Source of the DNA: Rickettsiaceae bacterium
Lineage (GTDB): Bacteria; Pseudomonadota; Alphaproteobacteria; Rickettsiales; Rickettsiaceae
Length of the DNA stretch: 8,026 nt
Direction: 5' to 3'
NCBI GenBank assembly: GCA_017995275.1
Contig: JAGOJE010000038.1
Coordinates: 1-8,026 of the forward strand
Shown piece by piece: positions 1 through 6,455 of this stretch. How positions within the stretch are numbered: the first letter of the stretch is position 1; each line of letters opens with the position of its first letter. A program made the position numbers and the translations under genes. The notes beneath the pieces are model-generated. The model searched no databases and was not told the origin of the DNA. It worked only from the letters and a program-made list of their open reading frames with translations.

Positions 1-821
1 GCATCAAGCAATGGCTGAACACCCTTATTTTTAAACGCACTTCCACAAAGAACCGGCACAAATAGAGAAGCAATAGTACCCTTCCTGATACAAGCCTTCA
101 ACTCATCTTCTGTAATTTCTTCACCAGATAGGTATTTTTCCAAAAGAACATCATCAGACTCAACAGCAGTTTCCACTAGGCGAGCACGATATTCTTGCGC
201 CTGAGATACCATCTCAGAAGGAATATCTTCATAAAAGAACTCAGCACCAAGACTCTCATCCTTCCATATAATAGCTTTCATCCTTACCAGATCAACAACA
301 CCGCGGAATAGCTCCTCTATCCCTATAGGAAGCTGAGTAACAAGAGGAACAGCTCCAAGACGATCAACTATCATATCGACACATCTGAAGAAATTCGCAC
401 CCATTCTATCCATTTTATTAACGAAGCACATACGTGGCACGCAATATTTATCCGCTTGACGCCACACAGTTTCTGACTGAGGCTCTACACCAGCAACGCC
501 ATCAAACACAGCGACAGCACCATCAAGAACTCGCAAAGATCTTTCAACTTCAATAGTAAAATCAACGTGACCAGGAGTGTCTATAATATTAATACGTTTA
601 TCATTCCAAAAACAAGTAGTCGCAGCAGAAGTAATTGTTATACCCCTCTCCTGCTCTTGCTCCATCCAGTCCATCGTTGCCCCACCCTCGTGAACTTCAC
701 CAATCTTATGGGACTTACCAGTGTAATAAAGAATACGCTCTGTAGTAGTTGTTTTGCCAGCATCTATATGAGCACAAATACCAATGTTACGTATATCAGC
801 CAATGAGAATTTTTTTGACAT
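1..821 (-). CDS. fusA: Elongation factor G, N-terminal part (3' end outside window)
   Basis: This encodes translational GTPase EF-G, which drives tRNA-mRNA translocation and, with RRF, ribosome recycling in the cytoplasm. I translated 273 codons by hand from the ATG at 821-819. They contain the whole nucleotide-binding core: G1 AHIDAGKT at residues 17-24, the switch I stretch ERGITITSA around 58-66, G3 DTPGH at 81-85, G4 NKMD at 135-138 and G5 GSA at 260-262, with the typical GGATMDWMEQEQ before switch I. The reading frame is open to the left edge, so domains II-V lie outside the window. Only 3 nt separate the start from the rpsG stop, and the weak Shine-Dalgarno (AGG) overlaps the end of rpsG, so translational coupling in the str operon is likely. 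Nothing unusual is seen in the visible part. Confidence 0.98.
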   Translation of the reverse strand, partial: MSKKFSLADIRNIGICAHIDAGKTTTTERILYYTGKSHKIGEVHEGGATMDWMEQEQERGITITSAATTCFWNDKRINIIDTPGHVDFTIEVERSLRVLDGAVAVFDGVAGVEPQSETVWRQADKYCVPRMCFVNKMDRMGANFFRCVDMIVDRLGAVPLVTQLPIGIEELFRGVVDLVRMKAIIWKDESLGAEFFYEDIPSEMVSQAQEYRARLVETAVESDDVLLEKYLSGEEITEDELKACIRKGTIASLFVPVLCGSAFKNKGVQPLLD

Positions 822-824
822 ATA

Positions 825-1304
825 TTACCTATTACCTGTAGCAAAGTGAGCAAATGCCTTGTTAGCTTCAGCCATTTTGTGAGTATCTTCCCTCTTCTTA
901 ATAGCAGCACCGCGATTATTAGCGGCTTCAAAAAGCTCTTCAGCCAATTTATCTATCATTGTTTTTTCAGAACGCTTTTGAGCTGCCGTTATTATCCAAC
1001 GGATAGCAAGCGCAACGCTACGACTATCGCTTACAGGCGAAGGAACCTGATAGTTAGCACCGCCAACACGCACTGACTTCACTTCAAGATAAGGACGAAC
1101 ATTCGTCATTGCATTATTAAAAGCCTCAACAGGATCAAGCTTGTGCTTCTTTGATATTTTATCAAACGCACTATATAATATTTTTTCTGCGAGCCCTCTT
1201 TTTCCTTCCTTCATTATGCTATTAATGAAACGAGCAATTATTACACTCTTATATTTTACATCAGGGATAATGTCCCTTTTTTCTGCAGCGTGACGACGTG
1301 ACAT
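825..1304 (-). CDS. rpsG: 30S ribosomal protein S7
   Basis: S7 is a primary binder of the 3' major domain of 16S rRNA; it nucleates assembly of the 30S head and lies near the E site. The protein has 159 residues, close to the usual 156. It begins MSRRHAAEKR, has the conserved early segment with IPDVKYKS, the central stretch NVRPYLEVKSVRVGGANYQVP, and RWIITAA later on. The start ATG (1304-1302) is preceded by AAGG about 10 nt upstream. It is the middle gene of rpsL-rpsG-fusA: 24 nt separate it from rpsL, and 3 nt from fusA. In other bacteria S7 represses its own operon by binding the rpsL-rpsG spacer; at 24 nt this spacer looks too short for that structured site, so autoregulation of that kind is doubtful here. 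Confidence 0.98.
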   Translation of the reverse strand: MSRRHAAEKRDIIPDVKYKSVIIARFINSIMKEGKRGLAEKILYSAFDKISKKHKLDPVEAFNNAMTNVRPYLEVKSVRVGGANYQVPSPVSDSRSVALAIRWIITAAQKRSEKTMIDKLAEELFEAANNRGAAIKKREDTHKMAEANKAFAHFATGNR

Positions 1305-1328
1305 ATTTTTATTACCTTACTTACTGAA

Positions 1329-1700
1329 TTACTTAGGACGCTTAGCTCCGTACCTAGAACGCCCTTGCTTACGATCTTTTACACCTTGTGTATCGTACGC
1401 ACCACGAACTATATGATAACGAACACCGGGAAGGTCAGGAACCCTACCACCACGAACAAGCACCGTTGAGTGCTCTTGAAGATTGTGCCCCTCACCTGGT
1501 ATATATGCATTCACATAATAACCATTACTTAAACGAACCCTAGCCATTTTACGCAAAGCTGAGTTCGGCTTTTTAGGCGTTACAGTCTTCACAATAACAC
1601 AAACACCTTTAGCAAAAGGATTCCCCTTTAAAGCTGGCGACTTTGTTTTTTGCACTTTTGGCTTTCTACCAAAACGCACTAATTGATTATTCGTTGGCAT
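1329..1700 (-). CDS. rpsL: 30S ribosomal protein S12
   Basis: S12 is the decoding-site protein of the 30S subunit and influences accuracy and streptomycin sensitivity. It has 123 residues, the usual short form. Conserved segments are NQLVR at 5-9, TPKKPNSALRK at 41-51, GEGHNLQEHS at 69-78 and DLPGVRYH at 89-96, ending GVKDRKQGRSRYGAKRPK. Lys43, the classic streptomycin-resistance position, is the usual Lys. Position 88, normally Lys (K87 in mature E. coli numbering), is Pro here, encoded by CCT at 1439-1437. Asp89, the site of RimO methylthiolation in other bacteria, is kept. The ATG has a good Shine-Dalgarno GGGAG 6 nt upstream (1711-1707). It is the first gene of the str operon, so the operon promoter should lie in the spacer to its right. 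Confidence 0.98.
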   Translation of the reverse strand: MPTNNQLVRFGRKPKVQKTKSPALKGNPFAKGVCVIVKTVTPKKPNSALRKMARVRLSNGYYVNAYIPGEGHNLQEHSTVLVRGGRVPDLPGVRYHIVRGAYDTQGVKDRKQGRSRYGAKRPK

Positions 1701-1721
1701 TAATTACTCCCGATAACAAAC

Positions 1722-1755
1722 TCTATATAATATTAAATCCCTGAAAAGCCTAATT
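1722..1755 (-). promoter_or_regulatory. Possible rpsL (str operon) promoter
   Basis: Reading the minus strand, an AT-rich -10-like stretch (TATTAT at 1732-1727, overlapping TATAGA at 1727-1722) lies 20-30 nt upstream of the rpsL start. That would give a short leader containing the GGGAG ribosome binding site. No convincing -35 hexamer is found at the right spacing, so the call rests mainly on position and the -10 resemblance. Confidence 0.3.
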
Positions 1756-1764
1756 TTTACGCAG

Positions 1765-1803
1765 CAAAAAGCCGCCCAAAGAAAGACAAAAAGCCTCCCA
1801 AAG
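1765..1803. repeat. Two-copy tandem repeat, 22-bp period, upstream of rpsL
   Basis: CAAAAAGCCGCCCAAAG at 1765-1781 recurs at 1787-1803 with one change (T for G at the tenth base), separated by 5 bp. On the minus strand each unit reads CTTTGGGnGGCTTTTTG, about 65-100 bp upstream of the rpsL start. The 22-bp period is close to two helical turns, so the two copies would face the same side of the DNA, as paired regulator sites do. It could equally be a slippage product. No family is recognised. Confidence 0.6.
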
Positions 1804-2071
1804 ACTATGGAATCTGAGCACTATATCATTTTTTTCAAATATGGCAAGGGGATTTTATCACCAAACAACAGTTAGCCATAAAAAAACAAAACTCACATTA
1901 AAAAACTCTATTTAGCGGCCCGACAATAAGACAACTAACTAAATATTTATATAAACATGCTTAAAATTTAAAAAAGTTGAAACGAACTATAGGAAAGTTA
2001 ACTTTAAATAATAAAACTAAACCTTTACGGGCCTATTATTAAGGGGATTTAAGGAAAATTAAATGAAATGC

Positions 2072-2099
2072 TTGATTATTAGTAACTAGTTTGTATAAT
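2072..2099 (+). promoter_or_regulatory. Sigma70-type promoter of the ankyrin-like gene
   Basis: TTGATT at 2072-2077 and a perfect TATAAT at 2094-2099 are separated by 16 bp. Transcription would begin at about 2106, giving a leader of roughly 27 nt with a GAGGAA ribosome binding site (2124-2129) before the ATG at 2133. This placement decides the start codon: an in-frame TTG at 2091 overlaps the -10 region and would not be in the transcript. Confidence 0.65.
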
Positions 2100-2132
2100 A
2101 CCCTTGAATTAATTAAACAAAACGAGGAAAAT

Positions 2133-3128
2133 ATGCCGAAAAGACCCTTAGCCGAACACGAAACTCCAAGCCACGAAACTCCAATAAAACAATTCAAAAG
2201 CAATCATGATAATTGCCACAACAAAATGTCACCGACAGAAAAGCCCCGAGCACGAGAGGAAATACTAAATAAATATTTATTAAAATTAGCAAATGCTTCA
2301 TATATAGCAGATGATGGTCAAGATGCGTTATACCAGGTCAGAGGCCGCTTATTTGGGGATTATAATGGGATAGACGGCACTTTGGATAAACTCGCGTACT
2401 ACGCTGTAAAATCAGGAGCAAATCCAAACGCCACAGATATGTATGGTCTGTCTGCTTTAGAGTTATTTTATGAAAACCCACACTACATAGGGTCGTTTAA
2501 AATGTGCAGAACATTGTTACAAAACGGAGCAACTCCAAATAAATACCTATTAGACCGAGCCATCAAAGATAACAATCCCGATATGGCAAGATTATTAGTT
2601 GGATTCAGAGTTTTAGAGAACATACAAATTGATGAAAAATTAAATTACTTATCCACCTTCGCTCTAAAAAAGTGGAAGCATTGCATAGATGATGACTCAT
2701 TCAAACTACTCTCAAATTATCTATGGGACAATTGCGAAACAAAAAATCCGGAGATCTCAGAAAAAATAGCACAATTATCTCGTGCACTTGCATTTAATGA
2801 AGATTTTATATTTAAACAAGATGAATATGGAAGAACCCCCCTCATGCTTATGTTATATAAAGCAGGAAATTGCTTTGACAACCTTAGGGAAACAGGCTTG
2901 CTAAGTGTTTCACCAGAGGAATGGGATCCAAGAGTGGAACTAAAAGACAAAGATGGACACACAGCGCAGGACTACTACTCAGCGTGGGAAAAAGAACAAA
3001 AGATTTTCGATATACTCCTTGGGAAAGATCTTCTTAAAGATTTTGGAAACGCAGAAAATACACAAGAAAACACTGGGCCACTAGATGTAGCAGGAGCCGA
3101 TGGAGCCCCTGCTACAGAACAATTATGA
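2133..3128 (+). CDS. Ankyrin-repeat-like protein of unknown function
   Basis: This is a protein of 331 residues that I do not recognise as a named family. Ankyrin-like helix pairs appear around 81-110 (DGTLDKLAYYAVKSGANPNATDMYGLSALE), 120-160 (a second unit containing LLQNGATPN at 128-136), and degenerately at 224-245 (FKQDEYGRTPLMLML) and 266-295 (ELKDKDGHTAQDY). The N-terminal 40 residues are polar, with a doubled HETP, and the last 30 are acidic and Gly/Ala-rich. No signal peptide or membrane segment is seen, so the protein is cytoplasmic or secreted without a Sec signal. The ATG at 2133 is chosen because GAGGAA sits just upstream and a TATAAT overlaps the alternative TTG at 2091. In Rickettsiales such proteins are often type IV effectors; that role here is inference. 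The gene is monocistronic and its TGA abuts the phasin stop codon. Confidence 0.85.
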   Translation: MPKRPLAEHETPSHETPIKQFKSNHDNCHNKMSPTEKPRAREEILNKYLLKLANASYIADDGQDALYQVRGRLFGDYNGIDGTLDKLAYYAVKSGANPNATDMYGLSALELFYENPHYIGSFKMCRTLLQNGATPNKYLLDRAIKDNNPDMARLLVGFRVLENIQIDEKLNYLSTFALKKWKHCIDDDSFKLLSNYLWDNCETKNPEISEKIAQLSRALAFNEDFIFKQDEYGRTPLMLMLYKAGNCFDNLRETGLLSVSPEEWDPRVELKDKDGHTAQDYYSAWEKEQKIFDILLGKDLLKDFGNAENTQENTGPLDVAGADGAPATEQL

Positions 3129-3149
3129 TTACTTCTTGCTAGAAGTAGT
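3128..3149. terminator. Possible bidirectional terminator at a zero-gap convergent junction
   Basis: A perfect 7-bp stem with a TGCT loop (TACTTCT at 3130-3136, AGAAGTA at 3141-3147) lies exactly where the ankyrin-like and phasin genes meet. It extends by a wobble pair and one more base pair. Neither side has a good T-run, though on the minus strand the flank is AT-rich. It lies inside the last phasin codons. There is no other room for a terminator. Confidence 0.35.
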
Positions 3150-3617
3150 AGACCCACTATCGCAATTTTTATTACCATGGCAGCAGGACTTGAGTGAATG
3201 ATTCACGTCTTCTGCCACTTTGGCACTTACTATATTAAACATTTCCATAGCAGACTTTGAAGCCATATCGATAATTTCTTTAGTATTTGCTATTGCCACA
3301 TCTACTGAATCTCTCAAATATTCTTGCTGATGAGCAACAGCCTCTTCAGGATTCGTTGAAGAAGTCATGTTTTGCAACAACCTTAAAGAGTCATTTATTT
3401 GAGATTGAGCAATCTCAGCATAACGACGCATCAAAGACTGAACACTTTCAGTTGCAACTTGAGTAGTTGAACTAAAAGCTTTAGTATGCCTTTTTGCAGA
3501 TTCAGTCACATGAGTAAAATCCGGCGCTGGCACTTGCTTAATAGCGTTAGTAAAATAGTCAGGATTCATGAACATCTTGACGGTTTCTGTAAAATTATTA
3601 CCTGAAGTTTTAGACAT
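3129..3617 (-). CDS. Phasin family protein
   Basis: This is a small helical protein of 162 residues matching the alphaproteobacterial phasin pattern (Phasin_2 type). Such proteins coat polyhydroxyalkanoate granules or act as general amphipathic surface proteins. The region of about 45-140 is an unbroken amphipathic, Ala/Ser/Gln/Glu-rich helical segment (for example QVATESVQSLMRRYAEIAQ at 53-71 and VDVAIANTKEIIDMASKSAME at 105-125). The N-terminus has MFMNPDYFTNAI, also usual in the family. The ATG at 3617-3615 (MSKTSGNN) is preferred. In-frame ATGs further upstream (3653, 3686) add residues unlike the family and lack a Shine-Dalgarno, although the chosen start also has only a weak one. The C-terminal tail after 144 is odd: it contains CCHGNKNC and ends in Ser/Thr/Lys. 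No PHA synthase gene is visible here, so a role in PHA storage is inferred only from the family. Confidence 0.82.
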   Translation of the reverse strand: MSKTSGNNFTETVKMFMNPDYFTNAIKQVPAPDFTHVTESAKRHTKAFSSTTQVATESVQSLMRRYAEIAQSQINDSLRLLQNMTSSTNPEEAVAHQQEYLRDSVDVAIANTKEIIDMASKSAMEMFNIVSAKVAEDVNHSLKSCCHGNKNCDSGSTTSSKK

Positions 3618-3650
3618 AGTTATACCACTTATTAAATTGTTAGTTGAATA

Positions 3651-3770
3651 CATGGGAAGAATAACATGCAAAAACTTACCATGCAAGCCATTTTTAAATA
3701 TAAAAATAAAAATCTTTATGTTGTGTTATTTTTGCTATATCTTGCAACAAATAAAAACAAGTTTCCCATG
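3651..3770. repeat. Inverted 8-bp repeat flanking the phasin/methyltransferase spacer
   Basis: CATGGGAA at 3651-3658 and TTCCCATG at 3763-3770 are exact inverted copies 104 bp apart. Each carries an ATG reading outwards from the spacer: the methyltransferase start on the plus strand and an alternative, unlikely phasin start on the minus strand. The repeat is short and may be chance. The enclosed segment is very AT-rich and must contain the promoters for both divergent genes, but I find no clear hexamer pair in it. Confidence 0.3.
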
Positions 3771-4994
3771 ACACTAATAGAGAAAGGAATTTGCAAAATA
3801 TTACGGTTAAATGAGGCAGGCCTTGGCTCATCCAAAACTGATAGAGGTAATATTGAACTTCCTTACACACTTCCAGGTGAAATAGTAGAATTCGAACGCC
3901 ATAGTTATAGATCTCAAAAGAATTCAATATTAAAAGATATTATAGAAGAGTCCCCAGATAGAATAAAACCAAAATGTAAATATTATGGATCATGCGGAGG
4001 ATGTAACTTACAACATATAAATGAAAATCTATATAAAAAATTTAAACTAGACCTTATAAGTAGCGCATTATCAAAATACAATATAGATACTACGATTAAA
4101 GATATAATAACCCCAACTTCCGGCCGAAGAAGAGCCTCCTTGAAAGCTATAAGAAAAGGCAACAAAATATTGTTAGGCTTTTTAAGATTCCAAAGTAATC
4201 AGATAATAAATATTGAAGAATGCTGCGCGCTTTCAGAAAAACTATCCAAATCAATACCTCCACTAAAAGAAGCTCTAAATAAAATACTAAAGGAAAAGCA
4301 AAAATCAGTTGTATATATTACAGAAGCAATGAATGGAGTAGATATATTAATAGAGTCCAACGATAATCTAGAAACCAACATTACCAAAGAAGATTTACCA
4401 GAATATGTAATAAGATTAAGGCTTAATGACTCAGAAGTCTTTGCAAAAGATGCCCCATATGTTGAATTCTCAGAAGTTAAAGTTGGAATAGATAATAAAT
4501 CATTTCTACAAGCAACTTTAGAATCAGACAAAATATTAGCCAAAATAATCACAGAGCACGCCCCCAAAAATGGAAAAGGCGTTGATTTATTTTCCGGCAG
4601 CGGAACTCTCACAATCCCACTGGCGCAATTGGGACTGCAAATGGATGCCTTTGAGTCCGATAAAGATGCTATAGCAGCATTAAGCGATGCATCACCTAAT
4701 AATATATATATTACAAAAAGAGATTTATATGACGATCCACTCTCATCAGATGAGCTATCAATATATAACTTTGCAATCATAAACCCACCAAGGATGGGGG
4801 CAAAAAAGCAAATATCAGAATTGGCAAAAAGCAACATCTCACGGATAATATATGTATCATGCAACCCATCAACCTTTGCAAGGGATGCTAGCATACTGAT
4901 TTCAGGAGGGTATTCACTCTTAGAAGTAACACCACTTGATCAGTTTTTATATACAAACCATTTAGAAGTTATAGGAGTTTTTGAGAGACAGTAG
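3768..4994 (+). CDS. SAM-dependent uracil-C5 RNA methyltransferase (RlmD/TrmA family)
   Basis: This enzyme methylates C5 of a uridine in RNA (23S rRNA U1939 for RlmD, tRNA U54 for TrmA), using S-adenosylmethionine. It has 408 residues. In order they show an N-terminal TRAM-like domain (1-60), iron-sulfur cysteines C70, C76 and C79 (C-x5-C-x2-C) with a fourth at 152 or 153, Gln248 in the SFLQ segment, and SAM motif I VDLFSGSGT at 272-280. Motif IV follows as NPPRMGA at 339-345, then the catalytic Cys365 in SCNPSTFARD and the general-base Glu400 in NHLE. Motif IV usually has Asp where Asn339 stands. The exact target cannot be told from sequence; TRAM plus the Fe-S cysteines favours the rRNA branch. 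The start at 3768 fits the family but has no Shine-Dalgarno. An in-frame ATG at 3666, behind GGGAAGA, would add 34 residues with a hydrophobic stretch. Confidence 0.9.
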   Translation: MTLIEKGICKILRLNEAGLGSSKTDRGNIELPYTLPGEIVEFERHSYRSQKNSILKDIIEESPDRIKPKCKYYGSCGGCNLQHINENLYKKFKLDLISSALSKYNIDTTIKDIITPTSGRRRASLKAIRKGNKILLGFLRFQSNQIINIEECCALSEKLSKSIPPLKEALNKILKEKQKSVVYITEAMNGVDILIESNDNLETNITKEDLPEYVIRLRLNDSEVFAKDAPYVEFSEVKVGIDNKSFLQATLESDKILAKIITEHAPKNGKGVDLFSGSGTLTIPLAQLGLQMDAFESDKDAIAALSDASPNNIYITKRDLYDDPLSSDELSIYNFAIINPPRMGAKKQISELAKSNISRIIYVSCNPSTFARDASILISGGYSLLEVTPLDQFLYTNHLEVIGVFERQ

Positions 4995-4995
4995 A

Positions 4996-5021
4996 GTCTT
5001 CTGAAACTAGTTTTCGAAGAC
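4996..5021. terminator. Possible terminator between convergent methyltransferase and helicase genes
   Basis: GTCTTC at 4996-5001 pairs with GAAGAC at 5016-5021. Inside it, past one mismatch, GAAA (5003-5006) pairs with TTTT (5011-5014; one G-T wobble) around a CTAG loop. It begins 2 nt after the methyltransferase stop. The following CCTTTATATATATA is AT-rich but not a true T-run, so the efficiency of termination is uncertain. Confidence 0.45.
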
Positions 5022-5050
5022 CCTTTATATATATATACAAACAAAAAACT

Positions 5051-6370
5051 CTAATGAGCCTTTCTTTTTGCCCCATTGTTAAAGTCAGATTTTTTTACAC
5101 TCTTAGGCTGAAAAGCTCTTTTTTTAGAACTATCAGCGCCGCCTTCAGACCATCTGCCGAACTTTCCACCCTTTCTTGCGGGCTTTTTAAAGGACCTTTC
5201 ATTTGATGAGAATTTCTCATCAAATTTACCATTTGACCTAGCTCTCTTAGGCTTTTTATTTCCCTTATTACTAGAATCTGACTTATGATTAGGATTCATC
5301 ATCACACAGATTCTGTTCCATTTAAAGCTATCTTGCTTTGTTATTAAACTTATTGCATTACCAGAAGCACCAGCACGACCAGTACGACCAATACGGTGAA
5401 TAAAATCCTCCTCACATTGAGGCAGATCGTAATTTACAACATGCTCCACATGAGGAATATCTAGACCACGAGCAGCAACATCAGTAGCCACTAAAATACG
5501 GTTTTTCTTATTTCTAAACGACCTAATAACCCTTTCCCTATTACGCTGACGCAAATCGCCATGGATAGCATCTGCACTATGACCGGATTCACAAAGTCTG
5601 CTACTTAACTTCTCAGTAGCCATTTTTGTTTTCACAAATACTATACAAGAGCCAGTTCTCAAATTTAACTGATCTAGCAATATTTCATATTTATCAGCCT
5701 CTGAAGTATTTATAATTTCTTGCTTAATTGTATCAGCAGCGGCTATTACAGAACCAACCGCAATCCTTACAGGATCTTTCAAATATTTAGCAGCAAGAGC
5801 CTGGATGTTTTTTGGCAAAGTAGCCGAAAACATTAAAGTTTGACGCTTAACGGGCAAAAATTTTGCTATCTCTTCAAGCTGAATTCCAAAACCAAGATCC
5901 AACATACGATCCGTTTCATCCAAAACTAAAAACTTAGTATCACCTAACTTCAGACTTCCTCTGGCTAGATGATCGTTAACTCTTCCAGGAGTACCAACAA
6001 TTATTCTTGGATTTTTTCTTAGCTGAAAAAACTGCTTATTTATATCGTCGCCTCCGATAATAAGCGCAGTCTTTATAGGGCCTTTCTCCCCCAGCATTTG
6101 TTTAATTAACTCTAAAACCTGCATTGCAAGCTCTCTAGTAGGAGCTAGAATGAGACCCTTATCTCCAGTAGAAGATAATAACCGCGAAATCAGCGGTATT
6201 GCATAAGCTGCAGTTTTACCAGTACCAGTTTGAGCGGTACCTAAAATATCTTTTCCTTCAAGAGCAACAGGAATAGCCTCAGCTTGAATAGGCGTTGGAG
6301 CTTCATATTTCATTTTAAAAAGACATTCAAGAAGCGTTTTTGGTATGTCAAATGATTGAAAATTATTCAT
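5051..6370 (-). CDS. DEAD-box ATP-dependent RNA helicase, RhlE-like
   Basis: This is a cytoplasmic RNA helicase that remodels RNA duplexes in ribosome assembly, mRNA decay or cold adaptation. In its 439 residues all core motifs can be seen: Phe7 and the Q-motif PTPIQ at 25-29, Walker A AQTGTGKT at 46-53, PTRELA at 77-82, GG at 106-107, TPGR at 127-130, SAT at 182-184, VATDVAARGLDIP at 294-306 and HRIGRTGRAG at 325-334. Motif II reads DETD (151-154) rather than DEAD, followed by RMLDLGF, a DExD variant that keeps the catalytic Asp-Glu. From about 360 the tail is Lys/Arg/Gly/Ser-rich and low in order, as in RhlE-type RNA-binding tails. The assignment to RhlE rather than another DEAD-box branch rests on the core spacing and the tail. 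It lies 100 nt downstream of the cold-shock gene on the same strand and may share its transcript. Confidence 0.95.
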   Translation of the reverse strand: MNNFQSFDIPKTLLECLFKMKYEAPTPIQAEAIPVALEGKDILGTAQTGTGKTAAYAIPLISRLLSSTGDKGLILAPTRELAMQVLELIKQMLGEKGPIKTALIIGGDDINKQFFQLRKNPRIIVGTPGRVNDHLARGSLKLGDTKFLVLDETDRMLDLGFGIQLEEIAKFLPVKRQTLMFSATLPKNIQALAAKYLKDPVRIAVGSVIAAADTIKQEIINTSEADKYEILLDQLNLRTGSCIVFVKTKMATEKLSSRLCESGHSADAIHGDLRQRNRERVIRSFRNKKNRILVATDVAARGLDIPHVEHVVNYDLPQCEEDFIHRIGRTGRAGASGNAISLITKQDSFKWNRICVMMNPNHKSDSSNKGNKKPKRARSNGKFDEKFSSNERSFKKPARKGGKFGRWSEGGADSSKKRAFQPKSVKKSDFNNGAKRKAH

Positions 6371-6412
6371 GTTTTCTCTGAATTAAATATAGATGATTTT
6401 TTAATGCGGTAT

Positions 6413-6455
6413 GAGGATATATTCTCGGGACATAGTCACGAATTAATATATCCTC
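6413..6455 (-). promoter_or_regulatory. Long structured hairpin in the cspA-helicase spacer
   Basis: An exact 11-bp inverted repeat (6413-6423 with 6445-6455, arms GAGGATATATT and AATATATCCTC) encloses 21 nt that themselves fold. On the minus-strand RNA, TTCG pairs with CGAG and GAC with GTC around a TAT loop, with an AA bulge and one single-base mismatch. The whole element is about 18 bp in 43 nt. It is not followed by a T-run in either direction, so it looks more like a leader or processing structure than a terminator. Confidence 0.6.

Larger units (their letters stand above)
1704..2071. other. Non-coding spacer between rpsL and the ankyrin-like gene
   Basis: This divergent spacer is strongly AT-rich and contains no open frame of useful length on either strand. 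Besides the tandem repeat, it holds a perfect 12-bp palindrome AAAGTTAACTTT at 1994-2005 and the 10-mer AAGGGGATTT twice (1846-1855 and 2041-2050). It also has GGCCCG at 1917-1922 and the inverse CGGGCC at 2028-2033. No tRNA, small RNA or mobile-element remnant is recognised. Confidence 0.6.

Noticed and set aside
825..1076. Plus-strand frames across rpsG and fusA.
   Set aside because: They lie opposite clearly conserved ribosomal genes and show no recognisable protein features.
1994..2005. Palindrome AAAGTTAACTTT as a specific operator.
   Set aside because: It lies about 70 bp before the promoter, and 12-bp AT-rich palindromes arise easily by chance here. It is noted only in the spacer entry.
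2063..2089. Nine-codon frame MKCLIISN with an AAGGA-type ribosome binding site, a possible leader peptide for the ankyrin-like gene.
   Set aside because: It overlaps the -35 of the good promoter at 2072-2099, so it would not be on that transcript, and it encodes no regulatory codon run.
4199..4894. Long 231-codon frame antisense to the methyltransferase gene.
   Set aside because: It is a shadow frame: Ser/Ile-rich translation without domains, while the opposite strand encodes an intact enzyme with all family motifs.
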